Positions 32,089 to 37,969 of a stretch of 37,969 nucleotides of DNA are shown piece after piece. Both the position numbers and the translations under genes were made by a program. The notes under the pieces were generated by a model. The model was not told the origin of the DNA. It worked only from the letters and a program-made list of their open reading frames with translations, and did not search any database. How positions within the stretch are numbered: position 1 is the first letter of the stretch; each line of letters starts with the position of its first letter. The stretch comes from Catenulispora pinistramenti (GTDB taxonomy: Bacteria; Actinomycetota; Actinomycetes; Streptomycetales; Catenulisporaceae): contig NZ_JAAFYZ010000091.1 of NCBI RefSeq assembly GCF_018274385.1, positions 1-37,969 on the forward strand, written 5' to 3'.

Positions 32089-32930
32089 AGCTCCTCCCCG
32101 AGACTGCGATTCGGCTTCAGATAAGCGAGTACCAGATCCTCCAAGGTCACCGGCTGTGCCTGCCACGGTTCGGCGACCGGGGTGTCCGCGCCGAGCAGAG
32201 TGCGGATCACGAAGGTCGACTGTCGTTCGGTGTGCTGCGTCTGCACCACCTCGCCCTCGATCGGCGGGGTGTCGGCGCGCGGGCCGATCAGCCGTGTGTG
32301 CTGGGCCAGCAGCTCCTCGACATCCCCGTCGAGCCTGCTGCGCCCCTGGCTGAGCAGCAGCAGGTGGTCGCCGACCTCGGCCAGCTCGGCCACCACATGG
32401 GTGGACAGCACCACGGTCATGTCGCTCTCGGCCACCTCGGCGAGCAGTTCGCCGATGACGTCGCGGCGGGCGACCGGGTCCAGGTTGGCCAGCGGCTCGT
32501 CGAGCAGCAGGACCGAGGGCCGGGCACCGAGCGCCACAGCCATCGCGACCTGTGTCTGCTGGCCGCCGGAGAGCTTGCCGCAGGGCCGGTCCAGCGGGAT
32601 GTCGAAGCGGCTCAGCCAGGTCAGGGCCCGTTGGTGGTCCCAGGTCCGGTTCAGGTGCCGGCCGAAGGCCAGCATCTCGGCGACACGGAACGAGCGATAG
32701 AGCGGCTTCTCCTGGGACAGCAGGACCACGCGGCCGTTGACGTGGATCTCGCCCTCGCTGGCCGGCAGGATCCCGGCGGCGATCGACATCAGCGTCGACT
32801 TGCCCGCGCCGTTCGCGCCGACCAGGGCGATCACCTTGTTGGCGGGGAGGGAGACGCTGAAGTCCTTCAGCGCCCACAGTTTTCGGTACTGCTTCCCGAG
32901 GTCTCGGGTCTCTATGGCGACTTCGGTCAT
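32085..32930 (-). CDS. ABC transporter ATP-binding protein
   Basis: A 281-residue ATPase. Walker A is GANGAGKST (38-46), the signature LSGGQ is at 120-124, Walker B LLLDEP at 141-146 with a D-loop ANLD, and the switch His lies in VVLSTHVV (about 177). A C-terminal extension of about 70 residues follows the core, as in drug or bacteriocin exporters. The ATG overlaps the GntR stop by 4 nt, and the 3' end overlaps the permease start by 4 nt, so all three genes form one tightly coupled operon under the GntR operator at 33412-33435. Confidence 0.95.
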   Translation of the reverse strand: MTEVAIETRDLGKQYRKLWALKDFSVSLPANKVIALVGANGAGKSTLMSIAAGILPASEGEIHVNGRVVLLSQEKPLYRSFRVAEMLAFGRHLNRTWDHQRALTWLSRFDIPLDRPCGKLSGGQQTQVAMAVALGARPSVLLLDEPLANLDPVARRDVIGELLAEVAESDMTVVLSTHVVAELAEVGDHLLLLSQGRSRLDGDVEELLAQHTRLIGPRADTPPIEGEVVQTQHTERQSTFVIRTLLGADTPVAEPWQAQPVTLEDLVLAYLKPNRSLGEEL

Positions 32931-33397
32931 GGCCGCGCTCCGCTTTCGGAGCTCTGCGGGTCGGTGGCGTCCGCGGACCGGGCCGCCCGCGCCGCGCGCT
33001 GCTCAGCCGTCAGCTCCCCCGGCGGCTCCGCGAGCACCGAGGTCATCAGGGCCCGCAGATCGTCGTCCTCGAGCCCGGCGGTCCGGGCGTCGCCGACCCA
33101 GGTGGTCAGCCGGCCGCGCAGTTCGCCCATCACCGCCGGGTCGACGGAGCCGCCGAGCGTGCCCGAGACGTAGGTGCCGGCGCCCTGCCGGGCCTCGACC
33201 AGGCCGGAGAGCTCCAGTTCCCGGTAGGCCTTGAGCACGGTCGCGGCGTTGACGGCGCAGGAGGTCACGACCTCCCGGACCGTGGGCAGCTTGTCGCCGG
33301 GGTGCAGCAGTCCGAGCCGCAGGGCTTCGCGGACCTGCTGGACGAGCTGGGCGTAGGCCGGGACGCTGCCTGCCCGGTCGACGTGGAAGGCAATCAT
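32927..33397 (-). CDS. YtrA-subfamily GntR regulator
   Basis: A 156-residue short GntR protein. The winged HTH (about 10-78) includes PAYAQLVQQVREALRLGLLHPGDKLPTVREVVTSCAVNAATVLKAYRELELSGLVEARQGAGTYV. Only a short helical dimerisation segment follows, which defines the YtrA subfamily. These repressors usually control their own ABC operon, which fits here. The ATG at 33397 is preferred because the open frame upstream runs into the promoter. TAACAA lies 7 nt before the ATG, so the transcript is probably leaderless, and an operator sits between the -35 and -10 boxes. Confidence 0.94.
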   Translation of the reverse strand: MIAFHVDRAGSVPAYAQLVQQVREALRLGLLHPGDKLPTVREVVTSCAVNAATVLKAYRELELSGLVEARQGAGTYVSGTLGGSVDPAVMGELRGRLTTWVGDARTAGLEDDDLRALMTSVLAEPPGELTAEQRAARAARSADATDPQSSESGARP

Positions 33398-33403
33398 GGA
33401 GTG

Positions 33404-33435
33404 ATTGTTACGGTTAACTAGAACACTAGTCAACC
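33404..33435 (-). promoter_or_regulatory. Promoter and operator of the GntR-ABC operon
   Basis: On the minus strand TTGACT (33433-33428) and TAACAA (33410-33405) form a -35/-10 pair with a 17-nt spacer. A palindrome, GGTTGACTAG-TGTT-CTAGTTAACC (33412-33435), matches at 9 of 10 arm positions, covers the -35 box and fills the spacer. Repressor bound there would shut off the operon. Confidence 0.75.
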
Positions 33436-33601
33436 ATAACGACGCTGCCGGTCCGGACATGGCTGACGTCGAGCATCTGCCGGGTCTGGCAGCGGCGCGC
33501 TGACCATGCCGAGGATCAGGTCGAAGGCGCCCGCGGCGACAAGTCCCTGATGCGGTCGCCCAGCCGCTAGCATCGCGGTGTCGGGAGTCGGAGGTGCGGT
33601 T

Positions 33602-34603
33602 GTGCGTGGGGTCGTGATCGCCGTCGCGGCGGCTGTACTGGTGGCCGCCGGGTGTTCCAGCGGGGGAGGGTCGACGCCGGACGCGGCGGCGGGGGACGGT
33701 TCGTCGGCGACGACTTCGGCGTCTTCTTCTTCGGGTTCGGATCCGGAGTCCGCGACGTCGGATTCTGCTAAGCCTTCCTCCGCGCCTTCTTCAGCATCGG
33801 CCTCGTCGCCTGCGCTGTCGCCGCTGCCTTCCGGGAGCAAGACGGCGTCCAGCGCACCGAGCAGTGCTGCTGCGCCTGCCGGTTCGGTCACCCTGCCTCC
33901 GCTCGGCGTGAAGTGGGACTACCAGATCGGCGGCGCCTATCCCCCGCCGGCCGGCGTCCGCATCGTCTCCCGCGACAGCTCGGCTTCGCCGGCGTCCGGG
34001 CTCTACAACATCTGCTACCTCAACGCGTTCCAGGCCCAGCCCGACGCCACCGGCTGGTGGCAGAGCAACCATCCGGACCTGTTGCTGAAGACCTCGTCCG
34101 GCGCGCCGGTGATCGACCAGAACTGGAACGAGCAGCTGCTCGACGTCTCCACCGACGCCAAGCGCACGGCGATCGCGCAGATCGTCGGCGGCTGGATGGC
34201 CGGCTGCGCGGCGAAGGGGTTCCAGGCCGTCGAGCCGGACAACCTGGACTCCTACTCCCGTTCCCAAGGCCTGCTCACCGCCGATGACGATGTCGCGCTG
34301 GCCACCCAGCTGGCGCGGCTGGCCCACGCCAAGGGCCTGGCGATCGCGCAGAAGAACACCACGGAGTTCCTGCCCCGCGCGCACCAGATCGGCTTCGATT
34401 TCGCGGTCACCGAGCAGTGCGGGAAGTACGGCGAATGCGGCGGCTACGCGAGTACGTTCGCCGACCACGTCGTGGACGTCGAGTACGACGACGCCGGCTT
34501 CGGCAGGGCCTGCCAGGGCTACGCCGGGAAGATCGCGATCGTGCTCCGCGATCTGGACGTGAGCCCGGCCGGCAGCTCGTCCTACGCGTACAAGACCTGT
34601 TGA
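33602..34603 (+). CDS. Lipoprotein, GH114-like (endo-alpha-1,4-polygalactosaminidase family)
   Basis: A 333-residue exported lipoprotein. The signal VVIAVAAAVLVAAGC carries a lipobox with the lipid-anchor Cys18. Next comes a Ser/Ala/Pro linker of about 75 residues, then a TIM-barrel-like domain beginning KWDYQIGG and containing YNICYLNAF, LDVSTDAKRTAI, GFQAVEPDNLDSY, AQKNTTEF and DFAVTEQCGKYGECG. The acidic pair in VEPDN fits the catalytic region of GH114, whose known member cleaves galactosaminogalactan. It probably acts outside the membrane on an amino-sugar polymer (inference). The GTG at 33602 is preferred because GGAGG lies 7 nt upstream; a GTG at 33578 is the alternative. TAGCAT at 33568-33573 may be its -10 box. 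Confidence 0.85.
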   Translation: MRGVVIAVAAAVLVAAGCSSGGGSTPDAAAGDGSSATTSASSSSGSDPESATSDSAKPSSAPSSASASSPALSPLPSGSKTASSAPSSAAAPAGSVTLPPLGVKWDYQIGGAYPPPAGVRIVSRDSSASPASGLYNICYLNAFQAQPDATGWWQSNHPDLLLKTSSGAPVIDQNWNEQLLDVSTDAKRTAIAQIVGGWMAGCAAKGFQAVEPDNLDSYSRSQGLLTADDDVALATQLARLAHAKGLAIAQKNTTEFLPRAHQIGFDFAVTEQCGKYGECGGYASTFADHVVDVEYDDAGFGRACQGYAGKIAIVLRDLDVSPAGSSSYAYKTC

Positions 34604-34628
34604 TCCGCCGCCTTCCCGGCGCCGCGGC

Positions 34629-35099
34629 TCACCACTGGCCGGGCCGGTAGCTCCCGGCCGGGACCCGGGTGATGACGTTCATCCGGTTGTAGGCGTTGAT
34701 GACGGCGATCGTCGACACCAGCCCGGCCAGCTGCTCCTCGTCGTAGTGCTTGGCGGCGTTCGCCCACACCTCGTCGCTGACCCCGCCGGCCGCGTCGGCG
34801 ATGCGGGTGCCCTCCTCGGCCAGCTCCAGCGCCGCGCGCTCGGCGTCGGTGAACGCCGTGGCGTCGCGCCAGGCGGCGACCAGGTTCAGCCGCTCGGGCT
34901 GCTCCCCGGCGTGGACGGCGTCCTTGTAGTGCATGTCGGTGCACATGCCGCAGCCGTTGATCTGGCTGACCCGCAGCAGGACCAGGTGGACCGTGGCCGA
35001 GGGCACGCCCGAACCCTCGGCCGCCCGGCCCGCGGAGTTGATGTGCTTGCTGAACTTCTGGCCGGTGGCGGTGCCGTAGTAGTTGAACCGGGCTTCCAT
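34629..35099 (-). CDS. AhpD-like carboxymuconolactone decarboxylase-family protein (second copy)
   Basis: A 156-residue CMD/AhpD protein. The redox motif is CGMCTDMHYKDA (C50, C53, H57), preceded by LVLLRVSQING. It resembles the 18337 protein in plan but is diverged, with a YYGTATGQKFSKHIN N-terminus typical of the other common alkylhydroperoxidase subgroup, so it is not a recent duplicate. The ATG at 35099 follows AAAGGAGC 8 nt upstream; the frame is open 51 nt further. A Crp-like palindrome lies about 100 bp upstream. Confidence 0.92.
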   Translation of the reverse strand: MEARFNYYGTATGQKFSKHINSAGRAAEGSGVPSATVHLVLLRVSQINGCGMCTDMHYKDAVHAGEQPERLNLVAAWRDATAFTDAERAALELAEEGTRIADAAGGVSDEVWANAAKHYDEEQLAGLVSTIAVINAYNRMNVITRVPAGSYRPGQW

Positions 35100-35190
35100 G
35101 GCTGTGCTCCTTTGGTCTGGTGCGCTGTGTGCTCTCGCTACGTAGACCATCGGAACGGGGGCGATGTGACAGCAGGCTGGACTGTCGGGG

Positions 35191-35206
35191 TGTGACCTGC
35201 GTCACC
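35191..35206 (-). promoter_or_regulatory. Crp-like site upstream of the second AhpD-like gene
   Basis: TGTGACCTGCGTCACC matches TGTGA-N6-TCACA at 9 of 10 positions and contains the palindrome GTGAC-CTGC-GTCAC. It lies in the gap between the alpha/beta hydrolase end and the AhpD-like start, centred about 100 bp from that ATG. Confidence 0.5.
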
Positions 35207-35218
35207 CACCGGCCACGG

Positions 35219-35917
35219 TCAGAGCCCGGCGCCGACGCGGTAGGCCTCCAGCCGCTGGACCACCGCTTCGGGCTGGGCGAGGGGGAGCAGGTGGCCGCCC
35301 TCCATCTCGTCCGGCGCGAAGCCCAGCCGCTCCTGGACCGTCCGGCGCTGGAAGTCCAGGGGGAAGAAGCGGTCGTCCCGGCCCACCAGGTAGCGGATCG
35401 GCACGCCGGTCGGCAGGGCCGGCATCGGCGGCGGGCCGAACGGCCGGTCGCTCTGGCCGACTTCGCCGCGCTCCCAGGCCGCGGCCACGATCTTCTCGGG
35501 GACGTCGTGGAAGAAGACCACCTTCACATCGGCGTCGGCCGGCAGCCCGAGGCGCGCGTCGCTCTCCTGCCTGGCCTGCGAATAGCCGGTGGCCTCCCAC
35601 CATTGGCCGGGCGTCTCGCCCTCCTTCGGCGCCATCGCCGAGAGGAAGACCAGGAGCTTCACCGGGACCCGGTGGGTGAGGGCGGCTCCGGTGAAGCTGC
35701 CCATGGACTGCGCGACGACCACGAGATCGTCGGCGTCCGCGCGGTCCCCGAGCGCCGCGACGGCCGCGTCCGTGTATTCCGGGATCCCCGCCTCGGGATC
35801 GGAGACCGGCAGGTCCGGGGTGACGACGTCGTGGCCCGCGGCGCGCAGCAGCGGGACCACGCGGTGCCAGAACCAGGAGTCCGAGGATGCGCCGTGAATC
35901 AAGACGTAGGTAGCCAT
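35219..35917 (-). CDS. Alpha/beta hydrolase
   Basis: A 232-residue alpha/beta hydrolase of the small esterase type (methyl-esterase/MES or PIR7B-like). It begins ATYVLIHGASSDSWFWHRVVPLL, giving the oxyanion HG and a helix. The nucleophile is Ser71 in VAQSMGSF, the Asp is in VGRDDRFFP (about 178) and the His in GGHLLPL (about 210). The natural substrate is unknown. It lies upstream of the AhpD-like gene on the same strand with a 119-bp gap that has its own Crp-like site. TAGCGT lies 7 nt before the ATG, suggesting a leaderless mRNA. Confidence 0.92.
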   Translation of the reverse strand: MATYVLIHGASSDSWFWHRVVPLLRAAGHDVVTPDLPVSDPEAGIPEYTDAAVAALGDRADADDLVVVAQSMGSFTGAALTHRVPVKLLVFLSAMAPKEGETPGQWWEATGYSQARQESDARLGLPADADVKVVFFHDVPEKIVAAAWERGEVGQSDRPFGPPPMPALPTGVPIRYLVGRDDRFFPLDFQRRTVQERLGFAPDEMEGGHLLPLAQPEAVVQRLEAYRVGAGL

Positions 35918-35924
35918 GGCTTCA

Positions 35925-35930
35925 ACGCTA
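35925..35930 (-). promoter_or_regulatory. -10 box TAGCGT for the alpha/beta hydrolase
   Basis: TAGCGT on the minus strand ends 7 nt before the ATG at 35917. Confidence 0.45.
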
Positions 35931-35968
35931 GCCCCGGACTCCGACGAATCCGGCGGTGCGGGATCTGC

Positions 35969-36595
35969 TCAGCCCTCGGCGGTCCCGGCGGTCCCGGCCG
36001 TCCCGGCTGGTTCGGCTCGCTCGACGCGATCAGCCACTCCGGCCAAGAGCGGATCCTCGCCCTTCGTGTAGCCGAAGCCATCCGGTCGCACCGTCGCCGG
36101 GTCCAGGCCGTGGACGGCGCCGATCCCCATCGGCGGCATGTCCCCGTACAGGCACTGATACGCCCCCGCGCGGACGGACAGCATCTCGTGCCAGATCCCG
36201 ATCGCTCCGTTGGAACGCATATAGCGGCCCATGAAGTGGTCCTGCGCCGGGCGGTGCGTTCGGTCCTCGTCATGCGAGAACGCGCGGATGTCCCCGGCGC
36301 GCCGCCAGTACTGCACCACCGTCACCTGGCCGAACCACGGACCCCACAGGATGCGGTAGCCGAGGAGTCCGCTGTCGGGGTCCTTACTCAGTTCCTTGAG
36401 CATGCGCGGCATGGCGCGGAAGACCGGGATCCAGTGATGGACCGCCCACCACTTGTTGATGCGGGCGCCGATCAGCAACACCGCGATCGGCTCGCCGTTG
36501 TCGGCCATGAACCGGCCGCGCAGCCGCTTACGCGGGCTCGGCGCGCCGGGTACGGTCCGGCTCCAGTGCATGGGCATCGGGTTCTGCATCGGCAT
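35969..36595 (-). CDS. DUF4188 protein (monooxygenase-like fold)
   Basis: A 208-residue protein with the DUF4188 pattern: GRFMADNGEPIAVLLIGARINKWWAVHHWIPVFRAMPRMLKEL, then GYRILWGPWFGQVTVVQYWRRAGDIRAFSHDED, then GAIGIWHEML and YGDMPPMGIG. The fold is probably a ferredoxin-like alpha/beta barrel related to ABM monooxygenases; no enzymatic role is proven. The C-terminus ends in Gly-Thr-Ala repeats encoded by 9-bp tandem DNA. The ATG at 36595 is preferred, with GGGGGT 8 nt upstream. It diverges from the MerR gene across a perfect palindrome that probably controls both. Confidence 0.85.
   Translation of the reverse strand: MPMQNPMPMHWSRTVPGAPSPRKRLRGRFMADNGEPIAVLLIGARINKWWAVHHWIPVFRAMPRMLKELSKDPDSGLLGYRILWGPWFGQVTVVQYWRRAGDIRAFSHDEDRTHRPAQDHFMGRYMRSNGAIGIWHEMLSVRAGAYQCLYGDMPPMGIGAVHGLDPATVRPDGFGYTKGEDPLLAGVADRVERAEPAGTAGTAGTAEG
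35977..36003. repeat. 9-bp in-frame repeat at the end of the DUF4188 gene
   Basis: Three units (CGGCGGTCC, CGGCGGTCC, CGGCCGTCC) encode the terminal Gly-Thr-Ala repeats. Confidence 0.7.
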
Positions 36596-36634
36596 GGTGG
36601 GACCCCCATCGTGACGTGCGCCGGGCGGTGCGGC

Positions 36635-36663
36635 CGCCAAGGATAGTTGAACTATCCTTGGCG
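36635..36663. promoter_or_regulatory. Perfect 29-bp palindrome between DUF4188 and MerR genes
   Basis: Arms CGCCAAGGATAGTT (36635-36648) and AACTATCCTTGGCG (36650-36663) flank a single G. It includes TTGAAC (36647-36652), which with TAGAAC (36671-36676) forms a candidate MerR promoter with an 18-nt spacer. Longer than typical spacing and a near-centred palindrome are as expected for MerR operators. Confidence 0.8.
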
Positions 36664-36713
36664 CTCAGGGTAGAACGCGGCGCGACGGCTGTCGAGACCG
36701 GAATGGAGGGACC

Positions 36714-37376
36714 ATGCACCTGGCGGAGTTGAGCCGACGCAGCGGCGTGTCGGTCCCGAGCATCAAGTTCTACTTGCGCGAGGGCCTGGTCCCCCCGGGC
36801 ACGCCGGTCTCCGCCCGCAAGGCCGAGTACAGCGAGGACCACGTACGCCGCCTCCGCCTCGTCCGCGCGATGCTGACGATCGGCAAGATGTCGGTCGCGC
36901 AGGCGCGCGACGTCCTGGCCGTCGCCGAGGACCCGGCATTCACCCGCCACGAGCGCCTGGGCGCCGCGCAGTACATGTTGCCCCCGCACGTAGAGGCACC
37001 CCCGCAGGATTCTGAGGAACGCGTTGTCTGGGACGAAATCCGCGGCCTGATCCTCGACGAGCTACGAAGACTCGGCTGGCGCTTCCTGGACACGGCACCC
37101 GCGCTCGACGTGCTCACACAGTCCGTGGCAACCCTCGTAGGCCTGGGCTACGACGCTCCGGTAGAGGACTTCCGTCGGTACGCGGCGGCGATCCGCCCCA
37201 TGGCGGAAGCGGAATACGCGACGATCGCTCTGTACGAACAGATCGAAGAGGCGCTTGAGGCGACGGTCGCCTACACGGTCCTGGTCGAGCCGATACTCCT
37301 GGCCCTGCGCCGCCTGGCACATGAGGACGTCTCATCGCGCCTGCGGCATGGAACCGGCGACGAACCGGCGCCCTGA
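36714..37376 (+). CDS. MerR-family regulator
   Basis: A 220-residue regulator. The N-terminal HTH is MHLAELSRRSGVSVPSIKFYLREGLV, followed by the wing PVSARKAEYSEDHVRRLRLV and the dimerisation helix. The C-terminal ~130 residues are helical and end in EQIEEALEATVAYTVLVEPILLALRRL. They contain no cluster of Cys, so metal or SoxR-type redox sensing is unlikely and an organic ligand is more plausible. The ATG has GGAGGG 5 nt upstream. It probably binds the 29-bp palindrome and controls the divergent DUF4188 gene and itself. Confidence 0.93.
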   Translation: MHLAELSRRSGVSVPSIKFYLREGLVPPGTPVSARKAEYSEDHVRRLRLVRAMLTIGKMSVAQARDVLAVAEDPAFTRHERLGAAQYMLPPHVEAPPQDSEERVVWDEIRGLILDELRRLGWRFLDTAPALDVLTQSVATLVGLGYDAPVEDFRRYAAAIRPMAEAEYATIALYEQIEEALEATVAYTVLVEPILLALRRLAHEDVSSRLRHGTGDEPAP

Positions 37377-37969
37377 TACCTCCCTGTAGAGCGTTCTCGC
37401 GGCGGCCTAGTGCTGTATCAGGCAACGTTTGCCCGGGAGCTTTCGCGATGTGGTTCGCGGCGCGGTTCGCGATGTGGTTCGTGACGTGTCGGTCGGCGGG
37501 CGGGATTCGTTGGCGGGTGGAGTTTGCTGGGGGCTGGAGTTTGTGGGCCGGGTTGCGGTTTTGGTGTGGGTTTCAAAGCTTTTTACGGCCTTCGGTCATA
37601 GTTGTGCCGGTTCGGGGTTCGGGGTGGTGGTTGTGTTTGTCGGCTGCCGGTTTCCGCGTTCACAACCCCGCCCCACCTCAGGCCTCTTCAACTCCAGTTA
37701 GCCAGTGCAAGGTCAAGGGCTGTGGTGAAGGGCCGGGCCTCCGGCGGGCCTCGGCAACCTCAGGGAAACTAGCGCGGTTCCCTCGGGTGGCCGATCTAGT
37801 CTCAGCGGCTGCGGTTTGTGGGGTGGTGCGGTCCGTTCCCCACGGTCGCGTCGTCAGCCCGGGGGGTACAGCACCGGTGTCCGGGGGTAAAGTCCGCGCG
37901 CGGCGGTCGAGCATTTGACCTGCGGTTTCGTATGGCGCGAACTTGACCCCCGGCCACCGGCACTGTAGG
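37377..37969. other. 593-bp tail without a confident gene
   Basis: No convincing gene was found. From about 37430 to 37660 the plus strand is strongly G/T-rich and C-poor, unlike the coding DNA of the window. It holds a 24-bp direct repeat. A CTAGTGCTGTATCAGGCAACG stretch at about 37408 looks like the kind of sequence found at actinomycete insertion-element ends, but no transposase or matching end is present in the window. Confidence 0.5.
37442..37489. repeat. 24-bp direct tandem repeat
   Basis: Two 24-nt units share TTCGCGATGTGGTTCG exactly and match at 20 of 24 positions overall. It lies in the G/T-rich noncoding tail. Confidence 0.7.

Noticed and set aside
33430..33891. Minus-strand frame opposite the start of the GH114-like lipoprotein
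   Set aside because: Its Ala/Glu/Ser richness is the mirror of the lipoprotein Ser/Ala linker; the plus strand has a signal peptide and lipobox.
37429..37701. 90-codon frame in the G/T-rich tail with Arg-Asp-Val-Val repeats
   Set aside because: The repeats come from the 24-bp DNA repeat; no ribosome site and no codon-position GC pattern of a gene.

Overview
The window is chromosomal DNA of a very GC-rich actinomycete. The gene content (a WblA/WhiB4-type protein, an actinobacterial Crp, MocR and YtrA-type regulators, GTG starts, TAnnnT -10 boxes) suggests a Streptomyces/Catenulispora-like organism, but the sequence alone does not fix the genus. About 32 protein genes are supported. No rRNA, tRNA, CRISPR array or intact insertion sequence was seen.

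Layout. 1-5.4 kb: a CocE/NonD hydrolase cut by the left edge (-), a YfcC-type membrane carrier (+), and an unrecognised 474-residue protein followed by a short-chain dehydrogenase (+). 5.4-16.6 kb: a conserved actinobacterial core neighbourhood. It holds a secreted or anchored protein, a class A penicillin-binding protein, wblA, an MBL-fold hydrolase, a Nudix hydrolase, a RidA-like protein, a DUF4177 protein, a transmembrane Ser/Thr kinase, two ArsA-like ATPases and crp. The same families cluster in mycobacteria (Rv3676-Rv3682, from memory); here the order is altered and a kinase is present. 16.7-21.9 kb: a MocR regulator divergent from an AhpD-like protein, a NarL-type two-component pair and a DUF347 membrane protein. 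22-28.1 kb: an MHS-type transporter with a strong Crp-like site upstream, a DHA2 drug exporter divergent from its likely TetR regulator, an APH-like kinase and an arylamine N-acetyltransferase. 28.2-33.4 kb: a TetM/OtrA-like GTPase, a CpdA-like phosphodiesterase, and a GntR(YtrA)-ABC ATPase-permease operon. 33.6-37.4 kb: a GH114-like lipoprotein, a second AhpD-like protein, an alpha/beta hydrolase, and a DUF4188 protein divergent from a MerR regulator across a perfect 29-bp palindrome. The last ~590 bp hold no confident gene.

How it may fit together. Cell-wall and redox functions (PBP, WblA, ArsA-like pair, Crp, kinase) make up the core block, and the right half is rich in drug-response functions (exporter, APH-like kinase, NAT, ribosomal-protection-like GTPase). 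Crp, a cAMP-phosphodiesterase-like enzyme and two Crp-like sites suggest a local cAMP theme. At the sequence level, three patterns stand out: tandem repeats that carry in-frame stop codons across the 3' ends of crp and the TetM-like gene; 9-bp in-frame repeats in three regulators/enzymes; and about ten genes with a TAnnnT box 6-7 nt before the start codon, as expected for leaderless mRNAs.
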